Shown in pieces: positions 49,745 through 60,195 of a stretch of 64,000 nucleotides of DNA. The translations under genes and the position numbers were made by a program. The notes below the pieces were generated by a model. That model searched no databases. It was not told the origin of the DNA and saw nothing but the letters and a program-made list of their open reading frames with translations. This DNA comes from Aeromonas veronii (GTDB taxonomy: Bacteria > Pseudomonadota > Gammaproteobacteria > Enterobacterales > Aeromonadaceae). The stretch is from the NCBI GenBank assembly GCA_041319085.1, contig CP101033.1:1824501-1888500 (forward strand). The letters run 5' to 3'. Position 1 is the stretch's first letter, and each line of letters begins with the position of its first letter.

Positions 49745-51055
49745 ATGCAAGTTTCTGTAGAGACAACCCAGGGTCTGGAACGCCGTCTTACCATCACTGT
49801 ACCGGCCGCTACCGTAGACGCCGCTGTGCGTAAAGAATTGAATGGCCTGGCCAAAACTCGTCGTATCGACGGTTTCCGTCCTGGCAAGGCTCCGGTTGCC
49901 ATCATCAAGAAGATGTTCGGCGCCATGGCTCACGCCCGCGTTGCTGATGAAATGATGCAAAGCAACTTCATCAAAGCGATCATCGAAAACAAACTGAGCC
50001 CGGCCGGTGCCCCGACCATGGATCCGAAAGAGATCCAGGAAGGTCAGGATTTCGAATTCACCGCCACGTTCGAAGTGTACCCGGAGTTCGAAGTTGCAGG
50101 TCTCGAGACCATCAAGGTCGAGAAGCCGGTTGCGACCGTGAAGGATGAGGATCTGGCCAACATGATCGACACCCTGCGCAAGCAGCACGCTACTTGGGCT
50201 GATGCCGATGTTGCCGCTGCCAATGGCATGCGTGTGACCCTGGACTTCGTTGGTTCCATCGATGGTGAAGAGTTCGACGGCGGCAAAGCTGAAGGCTTCA
50301 ACCTGGTACTGGGCGCTGGCCGCATGATCCCGGGCTTCGAAGACGCCATCATGGGCAAGAAAGCGGGCGACGAGTTCACCATCGAAGTGACCTTCCCGGC
50401 TGACTACCACGCTGAAAACCTGAAAGGCAAAGAGGCCAAGTTCGCTTCCAAGCTGATCAAGGTTGAAGAGCAGATCCTGCCTGAGCTGACCGAAGAGTTC
50501 GTCAAGCGTTTCGGTATCGAAAGCGGTTCTGTTGAAGAGCTGAAAGCCGAAGTGCGCAAGAACATGGAGCGCGAACTGGCTCAAGCCCTGAAAAACAGCG
50601 TGAAAGAGCAGGTTCTGAACGGTCTGGTTGAAGCCAACCAAATCGATCTGCCGAAAGCAGCTGTTGCTCAAGAGATCGACGCTCTGCGTCAGCAGGCTCT
50701 GCAGCGTTTCGGCGGCTTCCAGGGCGGCAACGCTCCCGAGCTGCCGGCTGAACTGTTCCAGGCTCAAGCCGAGCGTCGTGTACGCGTAGGCCTGCTGCTG
50801 GGCGACGTGATCCGTACCAACGAGATCAAGGCTGACGATGCCCGCGTAACCAGCATCATCGAGTCCATGGCGACTGCCTACGAAGATCCTAAGGAAGTGA
50901 TCGAGTACTACCAGAAGAACGAGCAGATGCTGAACGGCGTTCGTAACCTGGCAGTAGAAGATCAAGCCATCGACCTGATCCTGTCCAAAGCGCAAGTGAC
51001 TGAAAAAGAAGTTGCCTTTGACGAAGTGATCAACAAGTCTGGCGCCGCTGCCTAA
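49745..51055 (+). CDS. tig: Trigger factor
   Basis: This ribosome-bound chaperone (436 aa) receives nascent chains. The ribosome-binding signature FRPGKAP (GFRPGKAPV near residue 43), the PPIase domain (about 150-245, with [16 protein letters not shown]) and the C-terminal helical cradle are all present. GAGGT supports ATG 49745. It starts the tig-clpP-clpX-lon-hupB-ppiD row. Confidence 0.97.
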   Translation: MQVSVETTQGLERRLTITVPAATVDAAVRKELNGLAKTRRIDGFRPGKAPVAIIKKMFGAMAHARVADEMMQSNFIKAIIENKLSPAGAPTMDPKEIQEGQDFEFTATFEVYPEFEVAGLETIKVEKPVATVKDEDLANMIDTLRKQHATWADADVAAANGMRVTLDFVGSIDGEEFDGGKAEGFNLVLGAGRMIPGFEDAIMGKKAGDEFTIEVTFPADYHAENLKGKEAKFASKLIKVEEQILPELTEEFVKRFGIESGSVEELKAEVRKNMERELAQALKNSVKEQVLNGLVEANQIDLPKAAVAQEIDALRQQALQRFGGFQGGNAPELPAELFQAQAERRVRVGLLLGDVIRTNEIKADDARVTSIIESMATAYEDPKEVIEYYQKNEQMLNGVRNLAVEDQAIDLILSKAQVTEKEVAFDEVINKSGAAA

Positions 51056-51061
51056 GAACAT

Positions 51062-51092
51062 TTGACTTAAGGTCAAGACTGTTAAGTATAAT
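51062..51092 (+). promoter_or_regulatory. Candidate promoter of clpP
   Basis: TTGACT at 51062-51067 and TATAAT at 51087-51092 flank a 19-bp spacer, slightly long. The -10 shares bases with the left arm of the tig terminator. Confidence 0.5.
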
Positions 51093-51127
51093 GGCTCGTG
51101 TGATCTCCACTCGGGCCATTTTATTTT
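51091..51127 (+). terminator. Terminator after tig
   Basis: ATGGCTCG (51091-51098) pairs with CGGGCCAT (51112-51119), one G:U pair included, followed by TTTATTTTA. It lies between tig and clpP and would also sit in the clpP leader. Confidence 0.65.
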
Positions 51128-51141
51128 AGGGACAATGCCTT

Positions 51142-51765
51142 ATGTATAAAAACTATAACGATGTAACTGAATCCCCGCGCAATGCACTCATCCCGATGGT
51201 GGTAGAGCAAACTGCAAAAGGGGAGCGTTCCTACGACATTTATTCCCGTCTGCTGAAAGAGCGGGTGATCTTCCTGACCGGTCAGGTTGAAGATCAGATG
51301 GCCAATCTGGTGGTTGCCCAACTGCTGTTCCTCGAGTCGGAGAACCCGGACAAGGACATCTATATCTACATCAACTCGCCAGGTGGTTCGGTGACTGCAG
51401 GCATGTCTATCTATGACACCATGCAGTTCATCAAGCCGGATGTCAGTACCGTCTGCATGGGGCAAGCCTGCTCCATGGGCGCCTTCCTGCTGGCTGGTGG
51501 CGCCAAGGGCAAGCGTTTCTGCCTGCCGAACGCTCGCGTGATGATCCACCAGCCGCTGGGTGGCTTCCAGGGTCAGGCATCTGATATCCAGATCCACGCC
51601 CAGGAGATCCTGAAGATCAAAAATACCCTGAACGAGCGCCTGGCGTTCCACACCGGTCAGGACATGGCTACTATCGAGCGTGACACCGATCGTGACAACT
51701 TCATGTCCGCCGAGCAGGCCGTGGCCTATGGTCTGGTAGACGGTGTCCTGAGCCAGCGTAGCTGA
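51142..51765 (+). CDS. clpP: ATP-dependent Clp protease proteolytic subunit
   Basis: This 207-aa serine protease forms the 14-mer ClpP chamber. The catalytic serine is S111 in GQACSMGAF, the histidine in MIHQPLGG, and the aspartate follows in the DTDRDNFMS segment. It overlaps no gene; clpX follows after 70 bases. Confidence 0.97.
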   Translation: MYKNYNDVTESPRNALIPMVVEQTAKGERSYDIYSRLLKERVIFLTGQVEDQMANLVVAQLLFLESENPDKDIYIYINSPGGSVTAGMSIYDTMQFIKPDVSTVCMGQACSMGAFLLAGGAKGKRFCLPNARVMIHQPLGGFQGQASDIQIHAQEILKIKNTLNERLAFHTGQDMATIERDTDRDNFMSAEQAVAYGLVDGVLSQRS

Positions 51766-51835
51766 GCAGGGTGTCCCGGTCTGTTGTAAACTCAACAGGC
51801 CGATCCATCCTCTATTGATAAAACGAGGTTGCTGA

Positions 51836-53110
51836 ATGACAGAAAAACGCAAGGGTGAGGGTGATAAGCTGCTCTACTGCTCTTTTTGCGGCAAAAGCCA
51901 GCATGAAGTGCGCAAGCTGATCGCTGGCCCTTCCGTCTACATATGTGATGAGTGTGTCGAGCTGTGCAACGACATCATCCGCGAAGAGATCCGCGAGATC
52001 TCGCCCAAGCGCGATGGTAACGAGCTGCCGACCCCTCATCAGATCCGCGCTCATCTCGATGACTATGTGATCGGGCAGGAGTACGCCAAGAAGGTGTTGG
52101 CCGTTGCCGTCTACAACCACTACAAGCGTCTGCGCAACAGCGGCGAAAACAGTGGTGTGGAGCTGGGCAAATCCAACATTCTGCTAATTGGCCCGACCGG
52201 TAGCGGCAAGACCCTGCTGGCCGAGACCCTGGCTCGTCTGCTGGATGTGCCGTTCACCATGGCCGATGCGACCACCCTGACCGAAGCCGGTTATGTGGGC
52301 GAGGACGTGGAGAACATCATCCAGAAGCTGCTGCAAAAGTGCGACTACGACGTAGAGAAGGCCCAGCGTGGCATCGTCTACATCGACGAGATCGACAAGA
52401 TCTCCCGCAAGTCGGACAACCCCTCCATCACCCGCGATGTCTCCGGGGAAGGGGTACAGCAGGCACTGCTCAAGCTGATCGAAGGGACCATCGCTTCCGT
52501 ACCGCCGCAAGGTGGCCGCAAGCATCCGCAGCAGGAGTTCTTGCAGGTTGATACCTCCAAGATCCTCTTCATCTGTGGCGGTGCCTTTGCCGGTCTGGAC
52601 AAGGTGATCGAGCAGCGTTCCGTGAAGGGAACCGGTATCGGTTTTGGCGCCGAGGTGAAATCCAAGGATGCCAAGGCCACCCTGAGCGAGACCTTCGCCA
52701 AGGTAGAGCCGGAAGATCTGATCAAATATGGTCTGATCCCCGAGTTCATCGGCCGTCTGCCGGTGGTCGCGACCCTGACCGAGCTGGACGAATCCGCGCT
52801 TATCCAGATCCTGAAAGAGCCGAAAAACGCGCTGACCAAACAGTACGCTGCGTTGTTCGACCTGGAAGGGGTTGAGCTCGAGTTCCGTGAAGATGCGCTC
52901 AACGCCATTGCCCGCAAGGCGATGGAGCGTAAAACCGGTGCTCGTGGTCTGCGTTCCATCGTGGAAGCTGTGCTGCTCGATACCATGTATGACCTGCCTT
53001 CTCTGGAAGGGGTCAGCAAGGTGGTGATCGACGAGACCGTGATCAAAGGGGACTCCGCGCCCTTGATGATCTACGAAAATCCCGAGACCCAGGCTGCTGC
53101 ATCAGAATAA
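51836..53110 (+). CDS. clpX: Clp protease ATPase subunit ClpX
   Basis: This AAA+ unfoldase (424 aa) delivers substrates to ClpP. An N-terminal zinc-binding domain has CSFCGKSQ and CDECVELC; Walker A is GPTGSGKT, Walker [11 protein letters not shown], and the pore and IGF-type ClpP-contact loop regions are conserved (GIGFGAEV). Lengths and neighbours match E. coli. Confidence 0.97.
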   Translation: MTEKRKGEGDKLLYCSFCGKSQHEVRKLIAGPSVYICDECVELCNDIIREEIREISPKRDGNELPTPHQIRAHLDDYVIGQEYAKKVLAVAVYNHYKRLRNSGENSGVELGKSNILLIGPTGSGKTLLAETLARLLDVPFTMADATTLTEAGYVGEDVENIIQKLLQKCDYDVEKAQRGIVYIDEIDKISRKSDNPSITRDVSGEGVQQALLKLIEGTIASVPPQGGRKHPQQEFLQVDTSKILFICGGAFAGLDKVIEQRSVKGTGIGFGAEVKSKDAKATLSETFAKVEPEDLIKYGLIPEFIGRLPVVATLTELDESALIQILKEPKNALTKQYAALFDLEGVELEFREDALNAIARKAMERKTGARGLRSIVEAVLLDTMYDLPSLEGVSKVVIDETVIKGDSAPLMIYENPETQAAASE

Positions 53111-53133
53111 CTGTCTGATTTTTAATCAAATGG

Positions 53134-53155
53134 AAGGGGCTTTTTGCCCCTTTCA
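53134..53155 (+). terminator. Terminator after clpX
   Basis: AAGGGGC and GCCCCTT pair around a T5 loop, followed by TCATGCTTTTT. Confidence 0.72.
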
Positions 53156-53175
53156 TGCTTTTTACGGTTTCGGCG

Positions 53176-53203
53176 ATTGAATCTCATCTCTGCGCCCCCA
53201 TAT
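53176..53203 (+). promoter_or_regulatory. Sigma32 heat-shock promoter of lon
   Basis: ATTGAA at 53176-53181 and CCCCATAT at 53196-53203 with a 14-base spacer fit the sigma32 consensus (CTTGAA, CCCCATnT). Lon is a heat-shock gene in enterics. Confidence 0.8.
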
Positions 53204-53251
53204 ACTCAGCCAAGCGCTTTGCCAACGGTATAACAAGCCGAGAGGACATAT

Positions 53252-55606
53252 ATGAACCTAGAGCGTTCAGAACGCATCGAGATTCCCGTCCTGCCTCTTC
53301 GTGACGTGGTGGTTTACCCCCACATGGTCATTCCACTCTTTGTGGGGCGGGAAAAATCTATTCGCTGTCTGGAAGCGGCCATGGAACAGGACAAGAAAGT
53401 TCTGCTGGTGGCCCAGAAGGATGCGTCAACCGATGAGCCGACGGTGGAGGAGATCTTCTCCGTCGGGACAGTGGCCAATATTCTACAGATGCTCAAGCTG
53501 CCCGATGGCACCGTCAAGGTGCTGGTGGAAGGGGGTCAGCGTGCCCGTCTTGAGCGGATGATCGACGACCGGGACTTCTTCGTTGGCGAGGCGCAGTACA
53601 TTGCCTCCAATGCGATTGAGGAGAAGGACCAGGATGTGCTGGTGCGCTCCGCCATCGGTCAGTTTGAAGGCTACATCAAGCTCAACAAGAAGATCCCGCC
53701 CGAGGTGTTGACCTCGATCTCGGCGATCGACGATGCGGCGCGTCTGGCCGATACCATGGCGGCCCACATGCCGCTCAAGCTGGAAGACAAGCAGAAGGTG
53801 CTGGAGATTGTCTCTGTCTCCGAGCGCATCGAGTTTCTAATGGCGATGATGGAGTCGGAGATTGACCTGCTGCAGGTTGAGAAGCGCATCCGTACTCGCG
53901 TCAAGAAGCAGATGGAGAAGAGCCAGCGCGAGTATTACCTCAACGAGCAGATGAAGGCCATCCAGAAAGAGCTGGGTGAGCTGGAAGATAGCCCGGACGA
54001 GTTTGAAGCCCTCCATCGCAAGATTGAAGAGGCTGGCATGCCGGAAGATGCCCGTGAAAAGGCCCAGGCCGAGCTTGCCAAGCTGAAAATGATGTCGCCC
54101 ATGTCCGCCGAGGCCACCGTGGTGCGCAGCTATGTGGACTGGATGGTACAGGTGCCGTGGAAGGCGCGCTCCAAGGTCAAGAAAGACCTTGGCAAGGCGC
54201 AAGAGGTACTGGACGCCGATCACTATGGCCTTGAGAAGGTCAAGGATCGCATCCTCGAATATCTGGCGGTACAGGCGCGGGTGAACAAGCTCAAGGGCCC
54301 CATCCTCTGTCTGGTTGGGCCTCCCGGTGTGGGCAAGACCTCGTTGGGCCAATCCATCGCCAAGGCGACCGGCCGCAAATATGTGCGGATGGCCCTCGGT
54401 GGCGTGCGTGACGAAGCGGAGATCCGCGGTCACCGCCGGACCTATATCGGTTCCATGCCTGGCAAGCTCATCCAGAAGATGGCGAAAGTCGGCGTGAAGA
54501 ACCCGCTGTTCCTGCTCGATGAGATCGACAAGATGAGCTCGGACATGCGCGGCGATCCCGCATCTGCCCTGCTGGAAGTGCTGGATCCGGAACAGAACAA
54601 CAGCTTCAACGATCACTATCTGGAAGTGGATTATGACCTGTCGGACGTGATGTTCGTGGCTACCTCCAACTCCATGAACATCCCAGGTCCGTTGCTGGAC
54701 CGGATGGAAGTGATCCGTCTCTCCGGTTACACCGAAGATGAGAAGCTCAACATTGCCAAGCAGCATCTGGTGGCCAAGCAGATCCAGCGCAACGGCCTGA
54801 AAGAGTCCGAGATCACCATCGAAGATTCTGCCCTGGTCGGGGTGATCCGCTACTACACCCGCGAGGCGGGGGTGCGGAGTCTGGAGCGCGAGATCTCCAA
54901 GATTTGTCGCAAGGCAGTCAAGCGCATCCTGCTGGACAAGAACATCAAGCATGTTCAGGTCAATCAGGCCAACCTCAAGGAGTTCCTCGGGGTGCAGCGT
55001 TTCGATTACGGCAAGGCCACCGACCAGAACCAAGTGGGTCAGGTGTGTGGTCTGGCGTGGACCGAAGTGGGGGGCGATCTGCTCACCATCGAGACCACCA
55101 ACATGCCGGGCAAAGGCAAGCTCACTTATACCGGTTCCCTCGGTGACGTGATGCAGGAGTCCATCCAGGCGGCCATGACGGTCGTACGGGCCCGTGCCGA
55201 GAAGCTGCGCATCAACGCCGACTTCTACGAGAAGCGCGATATCCACGTGCACGTACCGGAAGGGGCCACCCCGAAAGATGGTCCGAGCGCCGGTATCGCC
55301 ATGTGTACCGCCCTGGTCTCCAGCTTGACCGGTAATCCGGTTCGCGCTGATGTGGCGATGACAGGGGAGATCACCCTGCGTGGCGAAGTGCTGCCCATCG
55401 GAGGTCTCAAGGAGAAGTTGCTGGCAGCCCATCGTGGCGGCATCAAGCGAGTGCTTATTCCGAAAGAGAACGAGCGTGACCTTGAGGAGATCCCGGCAAA
55501 CGTCAAACAAGACCTTGAAATTTATCCGGTTCGCTGGATTGACGAGGTGCTGGAATTGGCGTTGCAGGACAATCCGCAGGGGTTTGAACGCGTTTCTGTC
55601 GTGTAA
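53252..55606 (+). CDS. lon: ATP-dependent protease Lon
   Basis: This 784-aa protease (the same length as E. coli Lon) degrades misfolded and regulatory proteins. It has the N-terminal LAN domain, the AAA+ motor with [16 protein letters not shown] and the serine-lysine protease domain with S679 in [10 protein letters not shown] and the lysine in [12 protein letters not shown]. It lies behind the sigma32-like promoter and before hupB. Confidence 0.98.
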   Translation: MNLERSERIEIPVLPLRDVVVYPHMVIPLFVGREKSIRCLEAAMEQDKKVLLVAQKDASTDEPTVEEIFSVGTVANILQMLKLPDGTVKVLVEGGQRARLERMIDDRDFFVGEAQYIASNAIEEKDQDVLVRSAIGQFEGYIKLNKKIPPEVLTSISAIDDAARLADTMAAHMPLKLEDKQKVLEIVSVSERIEFLMAMMESEIDLLQVEKRIRTRVKKQMEKSQREYYLNEQMKAIQKELGELEDSPDEFEALHRKIEEAGMPEDAREKAQAELAKLKMMSPMSAEATVVRSYVDWMVQVPWKARSKVKKDLGKAQEVLDADHYGLEKVKDRILEYLAVQARVNKLKGPILCLVGPPGVGKTSLGQSIAKATGRKYVRMALGGVRDEAEIRGHRRTYIGSMPGKLIQKMAKVGVKNPLFLLDEIDKMSSDMRGDPASALLEVLDPEQNNSFNDHYLEVDYDLSDVMFVATSNSMNIPGPLLDRMEVIRLSGYTEDEKLNIAKQHLVAKQIQRNGLKESEITIEDSALVGVIRYYTREAGVRSLEREISKICRKAVKRILLDKNIKHVQVNQANLKEFLGVQRFDYGKATDQNQVGQVCGLAWTEVGGDLLTIETTNMPGKGKLTYTGSLGDVMQESIQAAMTVVRARAEKLRINADFYEKRDIHVHVPEGATPKDGPSAGIAMCTALVSSLTGNPVRADVAMTGEITLRGEVLPIGGLKEKLLAAHRGGIKRVLIPKENERDLEEIPANVKQDLEIYPVRWIDEVLELALQDNPQGFERVSVV

Positions 55607-55751
55607 ATGTTGATGCGCCGCAAATTTGGCGCATTCGGCGGGTGGTTAAGGCTTGCATGCGTCCGATATCGGAAGTAGCCTTGACCACCGTTCGGGTACT
55701 CGTGATGAGTCGCAATGCGTTGTGTGGCGCGGGTTTGCGCCAGATTGTTAC

Positions 55752-55780
55752 TTGCAACTGATCAGGAGGCTTGCTATAAA
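55752..55780 (+). promoter_or_regulatory. Promoter of hupB
   Basis: TTGCAA (55752-55757) and TATAAA (55775-55780) are 17 bp apart. A GGAGG/CCTCC pair (about 55766-55770 with 55782-55786) brackets the -10. Confidence 0.72.
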
Positions 55781-55846
55781 ACCTCCACTTGTTGTGGCCA
55801 GGGAAATCAGCGCCGCAGCGATGTTCGATAAAAGGGGAATATAAGA

Positions 55847-56119
55847 GTGAATAAATCTCAACTGATTGACAAGATTGCAGACGGTGCCGATATATCCAAA
55901 GCTGCCGCTGGCCGTGCGTTGGATGCCTTCATTGATGCTGTTGGTGAAGCGCTGAAAGAGGGTGACCAGGTTGCTCTGGTTGGTTTCGGTACTTTCGCCG
56001 TGCGCGAGCGTGCAGCCCGTTCAGGCCGTAACCCGCAGACTGGTGCGACCATCGAAATCGCTGCTGGTAAAGTTCCTGCCTTCAAAGCCGGTAAGGCCCT
56101 GAAAGACGCTGTTAACTAA
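55847..56119 (+). CDS. hupB: DNA-binding protein HU-beta
   Basis: This 90-residue histone-like protein bends and compacts DNA as a dimer. It matches HU with [29 protein letters not shown] and a C-terminal [13 protein letters not shown]. The start is GTG at 55847 with GGGGA about ten bases upstream. It follows lon as in E. coli. Confidence 0.97.
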   Translation: MNKSQLIDKIADGADISKAAAGRALDAFIDAVGEALKEGDQVALVGFGTFAVRERAARSGRNPQTGATIEIAAGKVPAFKAGKALKDAVN

Positions 56120-56200
56120 GTCGGGCGCTGATATCCGTCGGCTACCGTCCTTGGTCGCAGACCAGACAAGTTAGAGAGTCTTCTCTCATACTGATTGACC

Positions 56201-56231
56201 AAGGCGCATCGCAATCGGTGCGCCTTTTTAT
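56201..56231 (+). terminator. Terminator after hupB
   Basis: AAGGCGCA (56201-56208) and TGCGCCTT (56219-56226) pair and are followed by a T-rich tail. Confidence 0.85.
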
Positions 56232-56269
56232 TATTTACGCCCATCGAGTTCGGGAGCATAAGTACAAAC

Positions 56270-58183
56270 ATGATGTTGGATAAACTACGCGAAGGGGCGC
56301 AGGGCAAGGTAGCCAAGGTTATTTTGGGTCTGATCATCCTCTCCTTTGCCTTGGCTGGTGTAGGTAGTTACCTGAACGGCCCGGCCCGTACCGCCCCCGC
56401 TACCGTCAATGGCACCGAGATCAGTGCTGCCGCACTGGAAAATGCCTACCGTAACGAGCGGGCCCGCATGGAATCCCAGATGGGAGAGGCATTCAGCCAG
56501 CTGGCCGCGAACCCCGATTACATGAAACAGTTCCGCCGTGGCGTGCTGGATCGGCTGATCGATCAAGCGTTGCTGGATAGCAAGGCCCGTGAACTGGGTC
56601 TGCGCATCAGCGACGAGCAGATCAAGCAAGCCATCGTGGCCATGCCCGAGTTTGCCGAGAACGGCAAGTTCAACAATGACCGCTACCTGCAGCTCATTCG
56701 TCGTGCCGGCATGACGCCCGAAATGTTCCGTGACTCTCTGCGTCAGGACATGGTGCGTCAACAGCTGATGGGCGCCCTGATGGGCACCGAATTCGCCCTC
56801 AAGGGTGAAGCGGAGCAGCTCGACAAGCTCTACAACCAGACTCGCGATCTGCGTCTGGTGCGTCTGGCTGCCGCCAACTATGTGGATGATGTTCAGGTCT
56901 CCGACAACGAGCTGGAACAGTACTACAAGACCAATGGCGCCCGTTTCATGAACGATGAGCAGGTCAAGGTCGACTATCTGCTGCTGGACGCCGCCAACCT
57001 TGCCAAAGATATCAAGGTCACCGAGCAGGATGCCCAGGATTACTACGATCAGCACCAGGATCTGTTCCAGCGTGCCGAGCGTCGTCATGTGGCTCATATC
57101 CTGATCCCGTTTGGCAAGGACGAGAAAGCGGCCGAGCAGAAAGCAGAAGCCGTGCTGGCCAAAGCCAAGGCGGGTGATGATTTCGCTGCGCTGGCCAAGG
57201 CTGACTCTTCCGATACCTTCTCTGCCAAAAAAGGCGGCGAGCTCGACTGGTTCGAGAAAGGGGTGATGGATCCGGCCTTCGAGAAAGCCGCGTTTGCCCT
57301 GAACAAGGCCGGCGACCTCTCCACTGTGGTGAAGAGCCCGTTCGGTTTCCACATCATCAAGCTGTTGGGTATTGAAGCTGCCCAGACCAAGCCGTTTGCC
57401 GATGTGAAGGAAGAGACCATCACCCGTCTGCAAGCTGACAAGGCCAAGGAGCTGTTCTTCGCTGAGCAGCAGAAGATGGCTGACAGCAGCTTCGAAAACC
57501 CGGACTCGCTGGACTTGACCGCCGAGGCCATGGGGATGAAGGTACAATCTTCCGATTACTTCACCCAGGCGAGCGCTCCCGCTCCGCTGAACGATCCCAA
57601 GGTGCTCTCCGTGGTGTTTTCTGAGCAACTGCGCGATAACAACACCAACTCCGATGTGATCGAGCTGGCGGATGGCAAGGCGCTGGTGCTGCACATCACC
57701 GGTCACCAGCCGAAGGCCGTCAAGCCGTTGGCTGAAGTGAAAGAGCAGGTGATTGCCGCCATCAAGCATGACAAGGCCGGTGAAGTGGCCCGTGGCAAGG
57801 CTCAGGGCCTGCTGGACAAGCTGAAGGTCGGTGAGAGCATCACTGCCGATCTGGATGCACTCGGTCTGAAAGTGGAGAGCCACAAAGGGGTTGCCCGCTT
57901 CGATCGCGAACTGGATCAGAACCTGATTGCCCAGGCGTTCACACTGCCCCATCCGATCGACGGCAAGCCGAGCGTGGCACTGGTTGCCGAGACCAATGGT
58001 GACCGCGTGGTGGTTGCACTGGACAAGGTTAACGTCCCGGCCGCCGCATCCGGCATGGCCGCTATGCTGCAAGGTCAGCTGGGTCAGGGCAAAGCTCAGG
58101 TGAGCTACAAGTCGCTGATCGACGAGCTGCGCAAAGCGGCCAAGATCGAGTACTTCACCAGTGTGGAAGCGACCGTCGAGTAA
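56270..58183 (+). CDS. ppiD: Peptidyl-prolyl isomerase-like chaperone PpiD
   Basis: This 637-aa inner-membrane anchored periplasmic chaperone sits by the Sec translocon and helps outer-membrane proteins fold. It has an N-terminal helix (about residues 15-35, VILGLIILSFALAGVGSYL), SurA-like helical N- and C-terminal parts and one parvulin domain (about 265-360, HVAHILIPF, FAALAKADS, GGELDWFEKG). ATG 56270 and ATG 56273 are both possible. It closes the quality-control row. Confidence 0.95.
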   Translation: MMLDKLREGAQGKVAKVILGLIILSFALAGVGSYLNGPARTAPATVNGTEISAAALENAYRNERARMESQMGEAFSQLAANPDYMKQFRRGVLDRLIDQALLDSKARELGLRISDEQIKQAIVAMPEFAENGKFNNDRYLQLIRRAGMTPEMFRDSLRQDMVRQQLMGALMGTEFALKGEAEQLDKLYNQTRDLRLVRLAAANYVDDVQVSDNELEQYYKTNGARFMNDEQVKVDYLLLDAANLAKDIKVTEQDAQDYYDQHQDLFQRAERRHVAHILIPFGKDEKAAEQKAEAVLAKAKAGDDFAALAKADSSDTFSAKKGGELDWFEKGVMDPAFEKAAFALNKAGDLSTVVKSPFGFHIIKLLGIEAAQTKPFADVKEETITRLQADKAKELFFAEQQKMADSSFENPDSLDLTAEAMGMKVQSSDYFTQASAPAPLNDPKVLSVVFSEQLRDNNTNSDVIELADGKALVLHITGHQPKAVKPLAEVKEQVIAAIKHDKAGEVARGKAQGLLDKLKVGESITADLDALGLKVESHKGVARFDRELDQNLIAQAFTLPHPIDGKPSVALVAETNGDRVVVALDKVNVPAAASGMAAMLQGQLGQGKAQVSYKSLIDELRKAAKIEYFTSVEATVE

Positions 58184-58204
58184 TCGGCACTGCGCAATCC
58201 ATTG

Positions 58205-58234
58205 AAAACGGCTCCTTGATGGAGCCGTTTTTTT
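58205..58234 (+). terminator. Terminator after ppiD
   Basis: AAAACGGCTCC (58205-58215) and GGAGCCGTTTT (58221-58231) pair and run into seven T residues. Confidence 0.93.
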
Positions 58235-58260
58235 ATCTGTGGGGGCGGGGGATACTCAAG

Positions 58261-58295
58261 CTCTGCGCTCTGCGCTCTGCGCTCTGCGCTCTGCT
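58261..58295. repeat. Heptanucleotide tandem repeat (CTCTGCG)4
   Basis: Four perfect CTCTGCG units (58261-58288) are followed by a fifth with one change, in the convergent spacer between ppiD and ybiT. No gene reads through it on the plus strand. Confidence 0.9.
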
Positions 58296-58379
58296 CTTTA
58301 CTGTTTCTGCTTTGCTCTGTGGCTTGCTGTGGCCGTTCCTGGGTCATACGCCATATCCGTCGTCATAAAAAACGGGATA

Positions 58380-58408
58380 TAAAAAAACCGGCACATAGGT
58401 GCCGGTTT
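58380..58408 (-). terminator. Terminator of ybiT
   Basis: On the minus strand AAACCGGCAC and GTGCCGGTTT pair around a 4-base loop and continue as TTTT. Confidence 0.92.
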
Positions 58409-58436
58409 GTCATTGCTAGCGTGTGCAGAGCAGCGG

Positions 58437-60029
58437 TTAAACCACGCCCTGGGTGCGCAGGTAATCCTCGTAGGTACCGCCGAAGTCGCGGATACCGTCT
58501 TCGCTCAGCTCCAGGATGCGGGTCGCCAGGGAGGAGACGAATTCGCGGTCGTGGGAGACGAAGATCAGGGTGCCCTTGTACATCTCGAGGGCCAGGTTCA
58601 AGGATTCGATAGATTCCATGTCCAGGTGGTTGGTCGGCTCATCCATGATCAGGATGTTGGGGCGCTGCATCATCAGCTTGCCGAACAGCATGCGGCCCTG
58701 CTCACCACCGGAGAGTACCTTGACCGGCTTTTTGATATCGTCCTGAGTGAACAGCAGACGACCGAGGATAGAGCGAACCGCCTGCTCATCTTCGTTCTCC
58801 TGTTTCCACTGGGCCATCCAGTCAAACACATTGAGATCGGTGTTGAAGTCTTCGGCGTGATCCTGGGCGTAGTAGCCGATCTGGGCATTCTCGGACCACT
58901 TGATGGTGCCGGTATCCGGCGCCAACTCTCCGACCAGGGTCTTGATCAGGGTCGATTTACCGATACCGTTGGTACCCAGAATGGCGACCTTCTCGCCCAC
59001 TTCCAGCATCATGTTGAGGCCCTTGAACAGGGGCGCCTCACCGTAGCCTTTGGATACCCCTTCGATTTCCAGGATGTTGCGGTAGAGCTTCTTCTCCTGC
59101 TCGAAGCGGATGAAGGGGTTCTGACGGCTGGAGACCTTCACTTCCTCAATCTTGATCTTGTCGATCTGCTTGAGGCGGGAGGTTGCCTGGCTGGACTTGG
59201 ATGCGTTGGCACTGAAACGGGAGACGAAGGATTGCAGATCGGCGATCTGGGCCTTCTTCTTGGCGTTGTCGGCCAGCAGACGCTCGCGCGCCTGGGTGGC
59301 GGCCAGCATGTAGTCATCATAGTTGCCCGGATAGACGCGCAGCTCGCCGTAGTCCAGATCCGCCATGTGAGTACAGACGGAGTTCAGGAAGTGACGGTCG
59401 TGAGAGATGATGATCATGGTGCTTTCACGATCGTTGAGCACCTGCTCCAGCCAGCGGATGGTGTTGATATCCAGGTTGTTGGTCGGTTCGTCCAGCAGCA
59501 GGATATCGGGGTTGGAGAACAGCGCTTGTGCCAGCAGCACCCGCAGTTTCCAGCCCGGGGCCACTTCACTCATCGGGCCGTTGTGCTGTTCGATAGGAAT
59601 ACCGGCACCCAGCAGCAACTGACCGGCACGCGCTTCGGCGGTGTAGCCGTCATACTCGGCGACCAGCCCTTCCAGCTCGGCAGCCTTCATGTAGTCGTCA
59701 TCGGTCGCTTCGAGGTTTGCGTAGATGGCATCGCGTTCGGCAATGGCCGCCCACAGCTCGGTGTGACCCATCATGACCACGTCCAGGACACGGGTATCTT
59801 CGTAGGCGAACTGATCCTGGCGCAGCTTACCGATGCGCTCATTGACGTCCAGGCTCACATTACCGCCGCTGGGCTCAAGATCGCCGCCGAGGATCTTCAT
59901 AAAGGTGGACTTGCCACAGCCGTTGGCGCCAATAAGGCCATAGCGGTTGCCGCCGCCAAACTTGACGTTGATGTTCTCGAACAGCGGCTTGGCGCCGAAT
60001 TGCATGGTGATGTTATTGCTGCTTAACAA
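58437..60029 (-). CDS. ybiT: ABC-F translational ATPase YbiT
   Basis: This soluble 530-aa protein has two ABC ATPase domains (Walker [10 protein letters not shown] and GTNGIGKST) separated by a linker with [19 protein letters not shown], and no membrane segment, the ABC-F layout. Such proteins act on ribosomes rather than as transporters. It matches E. coli YbiT from the first residues (VTMQFGSKPLFEN type), supporting the TTG start at 60029. Confidence 0.93.
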   Translation of the reverse strand: MLSSNNITMQFGAKPLFENINVKFGGGNRYGLIGANGCGKSTFMKILGGDLEPSGGNVSLDVNERIGKLRQDQFAYEDTRVLDVVMMGHTELWAAIAERDAIYANLEATDDDYMKAAELEGLVAEYDGYTAEARAGQLLLGAGIPIEQHNGPMSEVAPGWKLRVLLAQALFSNPDILLLDEPTNNLDINTIRWLEQVLNDRESTMIIISHDRHFLNSVCTHMADLDYGELRVYPGNYDDYMLAATQARERLLADNAKKKAQIADLQSFVSRFSANASKSSQATSRLKQIDKIKIEEVKVSSRQNPFIRFEQEKKLYRNILEIEGVSKGYGEAPLFKGLNMMLEVGEKVAILGTNGIGKSTLIKTLVGELAPDTGTIKWSENAQIGYYAQDHAEDFNTDLNVFDWMAQWKQENEDEQAVRSILGRLLFTQDDIKKPVKVLSGGEQGRMLFGKLMMQRPNILIMDEPTNHLDMESIESLNLALEMYKGTLIFVSHDREFVSSLATRILELSEDGIRDFGGTYEDYLRTQGVV

Positions 60030-60152
60030 GATGAGTGTCCCGGTTGGTCTGTCAAATGGCGCGCATTATGGCACAGATCCCCAAAAAATTTTAGCAAGAA
60101 CTGTGATCTGGATCGGTCAGCAGTGTATTTGGCCATTGAGGGATCAGCCATG

Positions 60153-60177
60153 AAAAAAGCCGGCACGAGGCCGGCTT
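60153..60177 (-). terminator. Terminator of actP
   Basis: AAGCCGGC and GCCGGCTT pair around a 5-base loop; on the minus strand a T-run (TTTTTT) follows. Confidence 0.92.
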
Positions 60178-60195
60178 GGTAGCATGATTGACTCA

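Noticed and set aside
53837..55510. Long minus-strand frame opposite lon
   Set aside because: It is a shadow of lon with no ribosome site or domain.
58407..60026. 539-residue plus-strand frame opposite ybiT
   Set aside because: It is antisense to ybiT, which has a full ABC-F match.
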